A stretch of DNA of 64,000 nt from contig NC_016526.1 of NCBI RefSeq assembly GCF_000236905.1, positions 186,001-250,000 of the forward strand, given 5' to 3'. The notes beneath the pieces were generated by a model that worked only from the letters and a program-made list of their open reading frames with translations, made no database searches and was not told where the DNA came from. The first letter of the stretch is position 1; every line of letters begins with the position of its first letter. Positions 1-9,505 of the stretch are shown here, piece by piece. Source of the stretch: Tetrapisispora phaffii CBS 4417. Lineage: Eukaryota > Ascomycota > Saccharomycetes > Saccharomycetales > Saccharomycetaceae. Made by a program: the position numbers and the translations under genes.

Positions 1-98
1 ACATTTTATTGGCTGTGCTAATTGTAAAATATATATTAAATGATATATATATGAATAATTGCTTATCCATGTCCAAATCTAATTTAAGTAATGCAGAA

Positions 99-899
99 TT
101 ATGAGCTTTCTAACGCAGTTAAAACAGCAGCTGCATTTTCTTCTATCAATTTAAGACCTTTTTGAAGTAAAGTAGGATCGAAACCTTTAGAGTAAGAATT
201 ATTCAATGTTAAGGTTCTTATTGGGCTTCTTATTTTCCCATCCAACCATGTAACAATTATTGCATTATCACATACCTCTGACTCATTTGCATCTGGATCA
301 ACAATTAAATTATTACCAACAATAGCTAGAAGAAAAACTAATGGAGATTTTAATTTTAAGTTTACTAAGTCATAATCATCAAACATAGGTAATTCTTCAA
401 CTTTCAAATCATCGAAACTTGATATAAGTTTCGGTAGTGTAGTTGTATTTAATGCTGAAAACATAGCAAATGATATAAGTGATGCTGGATTGCAATTTGA
501 AGAAATAACCAATATATCAATAAATATTTTAAAGCTATACCTTTCAGTCAATTGAAGACGGGAATGCTCAAACCCTGGCCCTGATTTTAAGACCTTATTT
601 AATAAAGACATCAAAGTTTCAACCTGTGGAGAATCTGTTCTCTCTCCAGCAATATCCAAATCGACTTGGATCAATTCTTCGTCACTCAAAGTGTGATCGA
701 TGACTTTGGCCTTTACACTAACAATACACTCACTACCGTCGCCAGAAATAATTCTGGAAGAACCATTAGAACTTGGTAAAAAATCTGTAGATACTTCGAT
801 AGGTCTGAATTGATGAGGCTTCCGGCCATCTGGTCTGATGGAAGGCGAAGCTGTTAACGAATCATATAAATACGATTTTTCTGCAATTGACAATGTCAT
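99..899 (-). CDS. RRP42: Exosome core subunit Rrp42 (RNase PH-like)
   Basis: 266 residues, against 265 recalled for S. cerevisiae Rrp42. The N-terminal stretch with SIRPDGRKPHQFRP and the block FLPSSNGSSRII match the RNase PH-fold ring subunits, and the product resembles Rrp42 along its whole length. Rrp42 is a catalytically inactive member of the six-subunit ring of the RNA exosome, which serves 3' processing and decay of rRNA, snoRNA and mRNA in nucleus and cytoplasm. The start is the ATG at 897-899, giving the conserved N-terminus MTLSIAEKSYLYDS. It lies tandem with and downstream of NUP188 on the same strand, 387 bases apart. In S. cerevisiae the two are not neighbours, so this end of the window is rearranged relative to it. 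Nothing looks broken. Confidence 0.93.
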   Translation of the reverse strand: MTLSIAEKSYLYDSLTASPSIRPDGRKPHQFRPIEVSTDFLPSSNGSSRIISGDGSECIVSVKAKVIDHTLSDEELIQVDLDIAGERTDSPQVETLMSLLNKVLKSGPGFEHSRLQLTERYSFKIFIDILVISSNCNPASLISFAMFSALNTTTLPKLISSFDDLKVEELPMFDDYDLVNLKLKSPLVFLLAIVGNNLIVDPDANESEVCDNAIIVTWLDGKIRSPIRTLTLNNSYSKGFDPTLLQKGLKLIEENAAAVLTALESS

Positions 900-1285
900 T
901 CTTCTCTATGACAATATGTATATTTGGTGAACACAAAACTTTTTAATATTATGCACTTAAGGTGATATTAACTAATACTGGCTGCCAAATGTTAATACTC
1001 CTATATCTTTATTTTTAATGACTTATGTATCTTTCTCTCAGTCTATAAGTTCATCTAATTTGGAATATTTGATATTCTCATCGCCAGAAAAAATATTCAA
1101 TTTTTTATATTTCAAATTAATATCCGTAGCAAGAGGCTTTCAATAAGGTATAAGGCCCATGAAAAATTTAATATGTATAAATATAAAAAGCATTATTGAT
1201 GACAGTGCATTAAATGATGGTAATTATCATAAAAAGTTATTGATTACTTGTTTAATAAAAATAAATATTTATATTATTAACGTAA
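900..1285. other. Intergenic, RRP42 promoter / NUP188 3' end
   Basis: AT-rich spacer of 386 bases between the end of NUP188 and the start of RRP42. It must hold the RRP42 promoter. I see no convincing RNA gene or short ORF in it. Confidence 0.6.
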
Positions 1286-4200
1286 TTACAAGTTATTATA
1301 TAAACTATCTTGTAGTTTCTGAATTTCTTTTGTAAGTTCTACAACGAATGCATCCCTTGTTGAATCATTCTCTACAAGATGACGTTCTTCTAAAGTACTA
1401 GGAACGACCTTGGATTTAAGGAATTTAGGATGTGTCAAAAAATGCTTGAAAGCTAAATTCAATCGTCTTTTATCGTCGTCATTGTCTAGACCTATGATTA
1501 GTTCGACTTCGGAGATTCCACTAGATTTGTTGGTGGCCGTCTTTCCTGATTCAGATAAGAATTTCTTGTAATTAAGCTCGTTTAGCATCTTTTGTAGTAA
1601 AATTAATTGAGAAGTCTCTCTAATTACTGCAGACGATATATTTAAGTTTCTGTAGCACCAGCTTGAAGTTGTATCCTTGATTTGATTCGTAAAATAAGAT
1701 ACGAACAAACATGATTCAGCCAGTACCTTATAGCCAAACAAGCTAATCAATACTAGTATGATGGACAATAATCCGTGACTCCATATGTTATGTAACTTAA
1801 TTTTAGTTTCCGGTTTCAAAGAGCCTTGTTGAATTGCCACAGATATTGGACTTTCTAACAATACTGCAAATAGTCCGTTGAAAATAAAAACTTTGGCAAT
1901 TTCTGCTACAGAACATAGTTCAGCGATGAAGTTCAATGCTATGGATCCAAGAACCGGTTCTTCATCATACTTAAATAAGTGAGAACTAGAGTAAGTATTG
2001 AGTAACACTTTAATTGTACCAATCTCATTCAATGAGGATGCAATTACTTTATTAAAATCATTTGAAGGACTCAATGCCTTGATACATTTAAAAATTGATA
2101 GTAAGAAACAAAGGTCTTGAATTCTATCCGCAAAATTAAATGGTGTTTTTTTGGAGTTATTTTTAGGTGTATTAGTGATTTCAGTTAATAATTCTGCTAA
2201 AATTAAGTGAGCTCCTTTACAAAAGCATAATTCGAAAAATTCAATTATCTCATCAGACATTAATTCTACAAATGATGAGTTGTCTTTGCTAATTTGTAGT
2301 ACAAGTAACAAAGAACGCAAAATTGGTCTATACATATTGTTATTGGTGGAATATGGAATATTATCCAGATATGAGATTTTACTAGATTTAAAGATGCAGA
2401 CTAGATGACTGAAAATTTCCATTAATTTTTGTTCTTCTATTTTCTTCGATTGTTTCTGGATTGTAAATAAAATAAAAAATGATAATTCCAGACGCTCACA
2501 AAATATGTTAGTAAAATCAAAGTCTTCGTTAATTTCATCCAGATTGTCTTTTAGTAAGATTAACACCAAATCAATTAAATTAGGACTAATGTCAGGTTGT
2601 GATGCCCTTATATAAGACATCAACAAAGCACCCCATGCCTTGGCTGCAGCTTCTTGAGCTGAAACAAGATCAACTTCTGAAGATGCAATTAACAATCGCT
2701 CCTTAAATGAATTCCATTTAGGATTTGTACTAAACCATTTATCCATATATTCAATGTTAAAATATGAATGATGAGAAGAGTTTATTTTGAAAGCAGGAGA
2801 AGTAACAAAGTCTTTTAATTCCTTTCCGGGACAAATTTGTGTGAACCCGGTATTTATTGTATCAATTAAGGTATGGTTATAACCCTTTATCTTGAAAAAT
2901 GGCTGCACAAACAAAGTAATATCTTTTTGCTTAAACATTTTGGAGATCAGTTCTTTATTATCCTTACCGGTAAATAATTGTAACGCGAATATTTCAACAA
3001 TTTTCGTAACTATTTTATACTTATAAATTTGGGAATTGTAATCGGAAGGGGTAGATATTCCTTTTTGAGAAGTAACATTCGATTCATTTAAAATTTCAAT
3101 CAATAAATCACTAAATTTACCATCGAATTTTTTGTCCAAACCGTAAGACCATGAATCAAGTGAGCACAATAAAGCACTTAATAAGGCGTGGCTTGTACAA
3201 TCTGGCAATGATTTCAACTTTAGGGAATTTTTCTTCAAAATCTCAATGATTGAATGATTTTCAGATAGTTTCTGTTCAGAACTGGAGATGATATTTCCAG
3301 TTAAAAACAATGCAGCAAGTCCATCTTGCTTGCTTTCTGCTAGCGTTTGAATGAATTTGTACCAGTTTTCTAAAATGTTGTTACCAATTAAAGGATTATC
3401 TAAATCATAGCAAACTATGTTAAATAGAGTCTTCGAATTATTTTCACCTAGATAAGAGAGTAAGAAAGGATATGTACCTAACCATGGCGCTGCTATGAGA
3501 CTATTCAATAAACATATGATATCATTTTTCATATAATATTTTGAAGTATATATTTCCAAAAGATCTTTTGAGTTCTCATATACAAGTTTTTCAAAAGTGC
3601 TTGGAGGTAAATTTAATGTGACTCTTGTGGAAATCAAAGTAATGGAGAGTTTAAATGATTCGTTTATCAACTGTGTATATTCTTTTCCGAATGCAATATT
3701 AGTTAACAGGCTTAGTTCGTCATTTTGTCCCGAAGTTAGTGTACTAATTAATGACTTTGCGGAATGAAGGTCCATGGAGTGTGAGGATAATAAGGACTCA
3801 GCTAGCGAAGACAGACATGTATTTAACATATTCTTTTCTTTGTCGTGATTTGGGGTGCCATAAAAGTTTGATAAAATAGTATTAAAAAAGGAAGCACATT
3901 GAATACCTAATTCAAATCTTTGAGGAATTTTAGTGTAATTCCAAAACTGATATCCTTCATAAATACGAACTAAATGCATTGATAATTTTTCAATGAAATC
4001 TAGCTTCGTTTTGACGACTGCATTCCCTATGTATGCAGTTGGATCATTAGCTAACAAATTTGCTAATTTCGCTATCTTTATGCTGAAATCATATTCTCCA
4101 TTTGATAACTCAATGGAACCTAAAATGCTGTTAATATAGCTAGATTTTCCATATCTTTCCAATAACTCAGATTTAAAAAGATAGGACCAGACATATTGCG

Positions 4201-6112
4201 GGTATGGTCTAAATAATGCTAATAAGAAGTCGGTGCATGAACAAATTAGTTGATAACTACGATTTTGTAATGAAACTTCAAATATATTGAATATAACAGA
4301 GAATATATCCTTCTCCTTAACATTTACAGATAGACTACTAACTGTGTTTTGAATTTCATCAACCGACCCACTTGACTTTAAAATTCCGGTGATTAACTCA
4401 ATAATGGAAATTATAGTAGATCTGCCTAGTTGATCAATTTCATATCCCTTATGAATATAAAGTTCATTCAAGGACTGAAGAATATTACCCAAAAGGGACC
4501 AACCACTATAGTTCATTTGGAATAGAACTGAATCCTGGACATTATCTGATGAATTAGATACCAAAATTTTTGCTTTTGTTGATGAAGGAATTTTCAAGAA
4601 AGTATTCTTCTTTGTATCAAATGGTAGCTGAACTAATAAATCTCTTTTCGTAATGATTAAATCAGAATTTGATGAATCATCTAGCAGATCATAGTCCAAT
4701 TCTCCCAACTTGATATTAGTAGTGTAAACAGTTAATTCTTTCCAAATATAATGAGCGAAATCTGAGTTAACAGAGGATAAATTAATAAGAGGCAATAGTG
4801 CTTCAGACACGAATGGAAGTTTGGCCTTCAGTAAAAGAATTTGTTTTTCAAAGGTATCACTAGTTAAGAATTTTTCGACGTATTCTTCTGGAGTTCTAAA
4901 TAGAACATACTTGAACATCTCAGATGTTTCTACTGTCATCTCAATGAAGTTTAATGAAAGAGTGATAAACGAACTAATTATCGCCGCATAGAAGTTACTG
5001 GTCGAACATGAGTTGGATAGTTTCATTATACAATAAAACACATTCTGTGCTTCTGCAATGGCTGCAAAATGAGAAATGACTGACTGTAATGACTGATCTT
5101 GGAATACAGCATCAATAAATAACTTTTCACTAATTGGATCTTCGTCATACAAATATAGTTTGGTAAACAAAATAAAAGACCACATATAAGAAATAACTGG
5201 ATTTACCTTATTTTTCAGTAAAGTTTCATTTATAAATTTAAAAAGTTCCTTCTCTTGCATTATGTGTTTATTGTTGTTGATAGTGATAGTTGATATATCT
5301 AATCCTAATATCAGTAAGGTGTTGATTGTGAATAATGATTCCATTTTATCTACTATGTATTCTGGAACATTATCTGTATCAACTAATGTATCAAAAAAAT
5401 CGTTTGATCTAATAAGAACATCAAACCATTTGGTTATTATATCTTTATTAAAATTTGAGTTTAATGACAACAGTACTAATAATCTCAAAATGTTTGTTAT
5501 ATAAATCATATCCTCCTTTTTCTTTATTCTTAATATTTCCGACAATTTTGCTTCTGAATCCAATTCCTCTGCAAATTGATAATCTCTTAAGGTCCCATAC
5601 TTCTCAAATATATCATCTAATAAATTCATTAAGTCTATAAATATTTCTTCTTTCTTTACCGATATATCTGTAGAGATCTTGTTATATAAAATAGGGGTCT
5701 CACTGTTGTTCAAAATGGCATGTATGGATGTGACAATGCATAAACGTTCGGATAATACTACTTGAGCCAATTCCTGGATGCTGGTCTTCTTAATAGATTT
5801 CTCCTGATTAGCTATAACTTTCAAAACTTCATCGTAATTAAGTTTCAAAATCTTTGAAATGTCGTATGCTACTTTATTATCGTCATCAGTAATATCAATT
5901 TGTTCCTTTTGATATCTAAGTGTTACAGTTTTATCTTTTTTGGGCTCTGTTATCTTCGAATCATAAGAATCAAAAGAGGAAATTTTATCAATTAACTCTT
6001 GGTTGTCAGATAAATATTCTTCAATTAATTGCAGTTTATCCAATTCTGCAACATGGTTTGGATCTCTAATGGATTCAAGATACCCAGACAAATATGAAAA
6101 TGAAAGACGCAT
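1286..6112 (-). CDS. NUP188: Nucleoporin Nup188 (inner ring)
   Basis: 1608 residues, close to the roughly 1655 of S. cerevisiae Nup188. It is a very large helical protein with no catalytic motif, as expected for an alpha-solenoid scaffold nucleoporin. The N-terminus (about residues 25-45, LIEEYLSDNQELIDKISSF) and the region near residues 110-130 (VVLSERLCIVTSIHAIL) align by eye with Nup188 better than with its paralogue Nup192. Nup188 is part of the inner ring of the nuclear pore complex, bound to Nic96. The start is the ATG at 6110-6112. The alternative is Nup192, which has a different N-terminus. The family (Nup188/Nup192) is secure and the exact member is likely. Confidence 0.8.
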   Translation of the reverse strand: MRLSFSYLSGYLESIRDPNHVAELDKLQLIEEYLSDNQELIDKISSFDSYDSKITEPKKDKTVTLRYQKEQIDITDDDNKVAYDISKILKLNYDEVLKVIANQEKSIKKTSIQELAQVVLSERLCIVTSIHAILNNSETPILYNKISTDISVKKEEIFIDLMNLLDDIFEKYGTLRDYQFAEELDSEAKLSEILRIKKKEDMIYITNILRLLVLLSLNSNFNKDIITKWFDVLIRSNDFFDTLVDTDNVPEYIVDKMESLFTINTLLILGLDISTITINNNKHIMQEKELFKFINETLLKNKVNPVISYMWSFILFTKLYLYDEDPISEKLFIDAVFQDQSLQSVISHFAAIAEAQNVFYCIMKLSNSCSTSNFYAAIISSFITLSLNFIEMTVETSEMFKYVLFRTPEEYVEKFLTSDTFEKQILLLKAKLPFVSEALLPLINLSSVNSDFAHYIWKELTVYTTNIKLGELDYDLLDDSSNSDLIITKRDLLVQLPFDTKKNTFLKIPSSTKAKILVSNSSDNVQDSVLFQMNYSGWSLLGNILQSLNELYIHKGYEIDQLGRSTIISIIELITGILKSSGSVDEIQNTVSSLSVNVKEKDIFSVIFNIFEVSLQNRSYQLICSCTDFLLALFRPYPQYVWSYLFKSELLERYGKSSYINSILGSIELSNGEYDFSIKIAKLANLLANDPTAYIGNAVVKTKLDFIEKLSMHLVRIYEGYQFWNYTKIPQRFELGIQCASFFNTILSNFYGTPNHDKEKNMLNTCLSSLAESLLSSHSMDLHSAKSLISTLTSGQNDELSLLTNIAFGKEYTQLINESFKLSITLISTRVTLNLPPSTFEKLVYENSKDLLEIYTSKYYMKNDIICLLNSLIAAPWLGTYPFLLSYLGENNSKTLFNIVCYDLDNPLIGNNILENWYKFIQTLAESKQDGLAALFLTGNIISSSEQKLSENHSIIEILKKNSLKLKSLPDCTSHALLSALLCSLDSWSYGLDKKFDGKFSDLLIEILNESNVTSQKGISTPSDYNSQIYKYKIVTKIVEIFALQLFTGKDNKELISKMFKQKDITLFVQPFFKIKGYNHTLIDTINTGFTQICPGKELKDFVTSPAFKINSSHHSYFNIEYMDKWFSTNPKWNSFKERLLIASSEVDLVSAQEAAAKAWGALLMSYIRASQPDISPNLIDLVLILLKDNLDEINEDFDFTNIFCERLELSFFILFTIQKQSKKIEEQKLMEIFSHLVCIFKSSKISYLDNIPYSTNNNMYRPILRSLLLVLQISKDNSSFVELMSDEIIEFFELCFCKGAHLILAELLTEITNTPKNNSKKTPFNFADRIQDLCFLLSIFKCIKALSPSNDFNKVIASSLNEIGTIKVLLNTYSSSHLFKYDEEPVLGSIALNFIAELCSVAEIAKVFIFNGLFAVLLESPISVAIQQGSLKPETKIKLHNIWSHGLLSIILVLISLFGYKVLAESCLFVSYFTNQIKDTTSSWCYRNLNISSAVIRETSQLILLQKMLNELNYKKFLSESGKTATNKSSGISEVELIIGLDNDDDKRRLNLAFKHFLTHPKFLKSKVVPSTLEERHLVENDSTRDAFVVELTKEIQKLQDSLYNNL

Positions 6113-6662
6113 ATTTTATGGAAGACGTACAAACGGATGACTTGTTGGCTTAATATGTTGTGTCTTTATCTGTGCTATAAGAATCTCAATCTTTAGATTA
6201 ATGAAAATTGAAAAGAACAGTCAGTACCTTCGTCTTGTAACACTCTTTTTCACTGTGCTAGGGACGTAATTGAATTGTAATCTAGAGCTTAAATCTCGAT
6301 TGATCCAATGGTATCTATTTATTAACTAATAAATAGTATTAAAATTTTTTATTAATTGTTTTTTATTCAATATTATCTATTCTTTAAAGCGCTTCTGAAA
6401 ATATTGAATAGTTGATGATTCCGGGTAAGAATAACATAAATTTTAGATTCTAATTACAATGAATGCAATGCCAATGAAATGGATAATTTAATAGTTGTTT
6501 TAAATGAATAGTTCTTGGTAAAAATTACTATAGTTTAGTTGTTTTCAGTATATATAAACTTTAACTAAATGTAACCATTGAAGAGTATTAAAATAACAAG
6601 AAAAAAAACGAAGGTTGGCTGATAGCTTGTATGAATATTTTTTCAGAAATAAGATAATTGAT
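6113..6662. other. Divergent promoter region, NUP188 / YMR265C homolog
   Basis: A divergent intergenic region between NUP188 (minus) and the HAD protein (plus). A TATA-like TATATAAAC lies near 6550, about 65 bases upstream of a TTG that opens the conserved reading frame and about 110 upstream of the first in-frame ATG at 6663. An in-frame TAA at 6594-6596 closes the frame upstream. No RNA gene is seen. Confidence 0.55.
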
Positions 6663-8081
6663 ATGGAGTTTGATATGGATCATGACGTACTGAAACAATG
6701 GAATAGCTGTCCTGCTCATTTGAATTTGCCAGTGGTACCACCTGGGAAGATTCGCAAGATACATATATATGACTTTGATAACACACTTTATAATTCGCCT
6801 CATCCTAATAGACAATTATTTAGTAAAACATTTATTAAAGATGTTTTATTGAAACAAGATCTCTTACCATCTGGCAACTGGTGGTCAGATGAAAAATATT
6901 TGAGAGTATCTTTTGAAGAAAGTAAGAAGCCCAGCGATCATGGTGAAATAAGAAGTTTTTGGAATGATAAAGTTATAAAACTAGCGAAACAATCATGCGC
7001 AGCTGAAGATACAATAACTCTGGTATTAACTGGCCGAAAAGAAGAAGCCTTTAGTTCATTAATTGAAGAAATGTTATCATCAAAATTTCTTGACTCAAAA
7101 TTCAATGCTGTATGTCTAAAGAAGAAGTTCTCGCCATATTCAAACAATACCAATAAATCAGATCATACAACTTGGTCCACAAGTAATTTTAAATTAGAAA
7201 TATTTAATGACTTCATGAACTATTACCAAGATTCATTACAGGAAATAACAGTATATGAAGATAGAGGCTCTCATGTCAGAATATTTGAACATTTTTTTTC
7301 ACAAACCCACCTGTATCCTTTGCATTTAAATAAAAGAACATTTAATTGGTATGTTATTCCAGTCCCTCCAACGATCACTTATTTACCACCAGCATTAGAA
7401 CTTCAAAAGGTTAAAGAATCTATTGAGAAATACAACTTAGATAATCTCAACACACCGATCAAAATAAAATGGTCACCATTACAAACGGGATTTTTCCTTA
7501 CAACAACTTCTCAAAAAAAGTTAGTATCGTGGACGACAAGTCATTTCCATTATAAACAACCAAAAATGTGGGTATATAATATTTACGACTATCCTGCATA
7601 TATACCATGCGTAGAAAGAGGTTCCCAGATTGAAAAGAAGGAAATAGTTAAATTATGGACAAATAATAATAGAAAGGCATTATCAGATAGCGCTGCCATC
7701 GACATGATATCTGAAAAATTCTATGCAAGATTGTTTTCTGCTTCAGATTCGAGGAAGTTAATTTTAGAATTTAAAATAACTGAAGTTGGTGTAGTAAAAT
7801 TAAAAGATCCACAAGTAAAGGCATTCGGAAATATCAGAATAGCAAAAAACTCGATATTTGTTATATACAAGTTAGAGCCACAAAGCAAGAGTAAGTATAC
7901 ATACACAAAATTCCCATACCTTACAATAATAGGCTCGTCATCAAAGTATGCAAGCTTTGAAGAAGAAATGTTATATGATCTTATTTTTGATACACCCGAA
8001 GCTAATATAGTATGGAGTAAGGTACCTCAGCCAGTACGAATAACCACATATTTTGGTCAATATTCAAAGGTGATCACATAA
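6663..8081 (+). CDS. HAD-superfamily protein, YMR265C homolog
   Basis: Resembles the uncharacterised S. cerevisiae protein YMR265C (about 471 residues) and carries the HAD-like domain of the 'Swiss Army Knife RNA repair' type. The phosphatase-type motif YDFDNTLYN is visible near the N-terminus (nucleophile Asp-37 if counted from this ATG), followed by a second HAD-like block LVLTGRKE. The substrate and biological role are unknown. The reading frame stays open upstream to a TTG at 6615, which would add 16 residues (ADSLYEYFFRNKIID after the first). These look like part of the family's N-terminus, but no ATG is available there. Either translation begins at UUG or the protein starts at this ATG with a shortened N-terminus. 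Neighbour SAP30 is close to YMR265C in S. cerevisiae too, which supports the assignment. Confidence 0.82.
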   Translation: MEFDMDHDVLKQWNSCPAHLNLPVVPPGKIRKIHIYDFDNTLYNSPHPNRQLFSKTFIKDVLLKQDLLPSGNWWSDEKYLRVSFEESKKPSDHGEIRSFWNDKVIKLAKQSCAAEDTITLVLTGRKEEAFSSLIEEMLSSKFLDSKFNAVCLKKKFSPYSNNTNKSDHTTWSTSNFKLEIFNDFMNYYQDSLQEITVYEDRGSHVRIFEHFFSQTHLYPLHLNKRTFNWYVIPVPPTITYLPPALELQKVKESIEKYNLDNLNTPIKIKWSPLQTGFFLTTTSQKKLVSWTTSHFHYKQPKMWVYNIYDYPAYIPCVERGSQIEKKEIVKLWTNNNRKALSDSAAIDMISEKFYARLFSASDSRKLILEFKITEVGVVKLKDPQVKAFGNIRIAKNSIFVIYKLEPQSKSKYTYTKFPYLTIIGSSSKYASFEEEMLYDLIFDTPEANIVWSKVPQPVRITTYFGQYSKVIT

Positions 8082-8263
8082 TGCCAATCGGATTGTTTCG
8101 TATACTATTCAGCACCACTCAAGATATGTATATCTGCATATATATTGTAATTAATATTAATTTGTATTCATTAAATTTTCGTAAAATATATCTGATTTTT
8201 AAATTTATTGTGTCCCTATATAATTATCAATAACTATACAATTGCAGTTAATGTGCTATTATT

Positions 8264-8773
8264 TTAGTCCTTAAATTCCATTTTAAACTTCTTTTTCTGT
8301 GTTTTAACTTTGTAAATAAAATGTGGTACACAAGTATTTTCTTTTACTGAATAATTATCAAAATGTGTCTTTACTTCATTAGCTAGTTTATTTTTAGTTA
8401 TTCTTGCACCAGGTTTACCAATTTGATTCTTCTTACCAGAAAAAGTCCTTAAACCTAAAGCTGATCCCAACAGGTATCCTCTTAGAGTCAAATTATCAGG
8501 AACGTCCAATTTAAAATGATCTTTATATTTCCTTAAAATACTTTCATCATATTTATCGAAGTCTAATGGATGTGGTAATTCTGTCAAAGCTGGATGATTA
8601 TTTGTTATATGAGTTTTGACTAAATTTTTTATGTATTGATTTTGTGTAACAGTGGGCCTTTGTTTCCCAGTATTCTTAACTCCAGTAGTCTGAGCATTAG
8701 TATGTGCATTACCAGACACGACATTCCTCTGTTTACTCTCTGATTCACTATTTGAATTGGTAGTTCTCGACAT
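8264..8773 (-). CDS. SAP30: Sap30, subunit of Rpd3L histone deacetylase
   Basis: 169 residues; S. cerevisiae Sap30 has about 201, and the difference lies in a shorter Asn-rich N-terminal linker. The core from about residue 45 onward (QYIKNLVKTHITNNHP, YKDHFKLDVPDNLTLRGYLLGS, and the C-terminal FIYKVKTQKKKFKMEF) is typical of the Sap30 Sin3-binding domain. Sap30 bridges Sin3 and Rpd3 in the large Rpd3L complex, which represses transcription in the nucleus. The start ATG is at 8771-8773. It is convergent with the YMR265C homolog (183 bases between stops) and divergent from TRM732. Its order beside those genes matches YMR263W on S. cerevisiae chromosome XIII. Confidence 0.95.
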   Translation of the reverse strand: MSRTTNSNSESESKQRNVVSGNAHTNAQTTGVKNTGKQRPTVTQNQYIKNLVKTHITNNHPALTELPHPLDFDKYDESILRKYKDHFKLDVPDNLTLRGYLLGSALGLRTFSGKKNQIGKPGARITKNKLANEVKTHFDNYSVKENTCVPHFIYKVKTQKKKFKMEFKD

Positions 8774-9505
8774 TGCTAAAATGTAGTTATTACAGTGTTT
8801 TTGTTTTTCTGCAGTAGTCCACAGTTTATCTGATTATTTTCCCTCTTACGATATCAACTAGATCCTATATCAATTTTTTGAATGAGAGCAAAGAGTACAA
8901 GGAGAATAGTAATTGTGATCATATATTTCACCGACGTTCTTTCCATCTTATTATATTCAAAGCTGATAGTTTTTCCTTGCAAATGATATTACTTTTTCAT
9001 TTCTGGATTATTGTAACATCGATGTTCTCATTAACAGCGCTTGTCTAATAGAACAGAGAATTAAAAGTAGATGAATCCATTTGTAGGATATATATGTGAG
9101 TGTGTGGTGGAAGCTACTTCTTATCAATTGACAAACTTGTAAGGTATGTATTTGTGAAGCCTTTTGGACTGTTACTGTTACTGTTTAGATGACAATTCTA
9201 TATAATTAATGAATTCTAAACTAAATGCCAGTATATTGTGCGCAATTTTCTCTGGCAGCCTCAGTTCCGCCATTGGAAAATTTCTCGATGAAAAAACTTG
9301 TCAGCATAAAAAAATTGATGAGCTTGTTTGTCATATATGAACAAGTTCTGTCATAGTTGTTAGATAATCCCAAGTGAAAATACAAAACAAATACACTCGA
9401 TTGATATATTTCAATTGGTTGTTGACTCATCGTTACTGTTCATTAAAAGAAATTAGGAAAAGAGAACTTGCAACGGCGTTACAGTGAGTGTAATCAAAAG
9501 TGACG
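8774..9505. other. Divergent promoter region, SAP30 / TRM732
   Basis: 732 bases between two divergent genes. It contains the SAP30 and TRM732 promoters. A 69-codon minus-strand ORF (9221-9430) lies in it but has no recognisable features and abuts the TRM732 start, so it is not annotated as a gene. Confidence 0.55.

Noticed and set aside
9221..9430. 69-codon minus-strand ORF with a true ATG between SAP30 and TRM732
   Set aside because: No recognisable motif, signal or family; it starts 75 bases from the divergent TRM732 start and has the composition of a chance frame.
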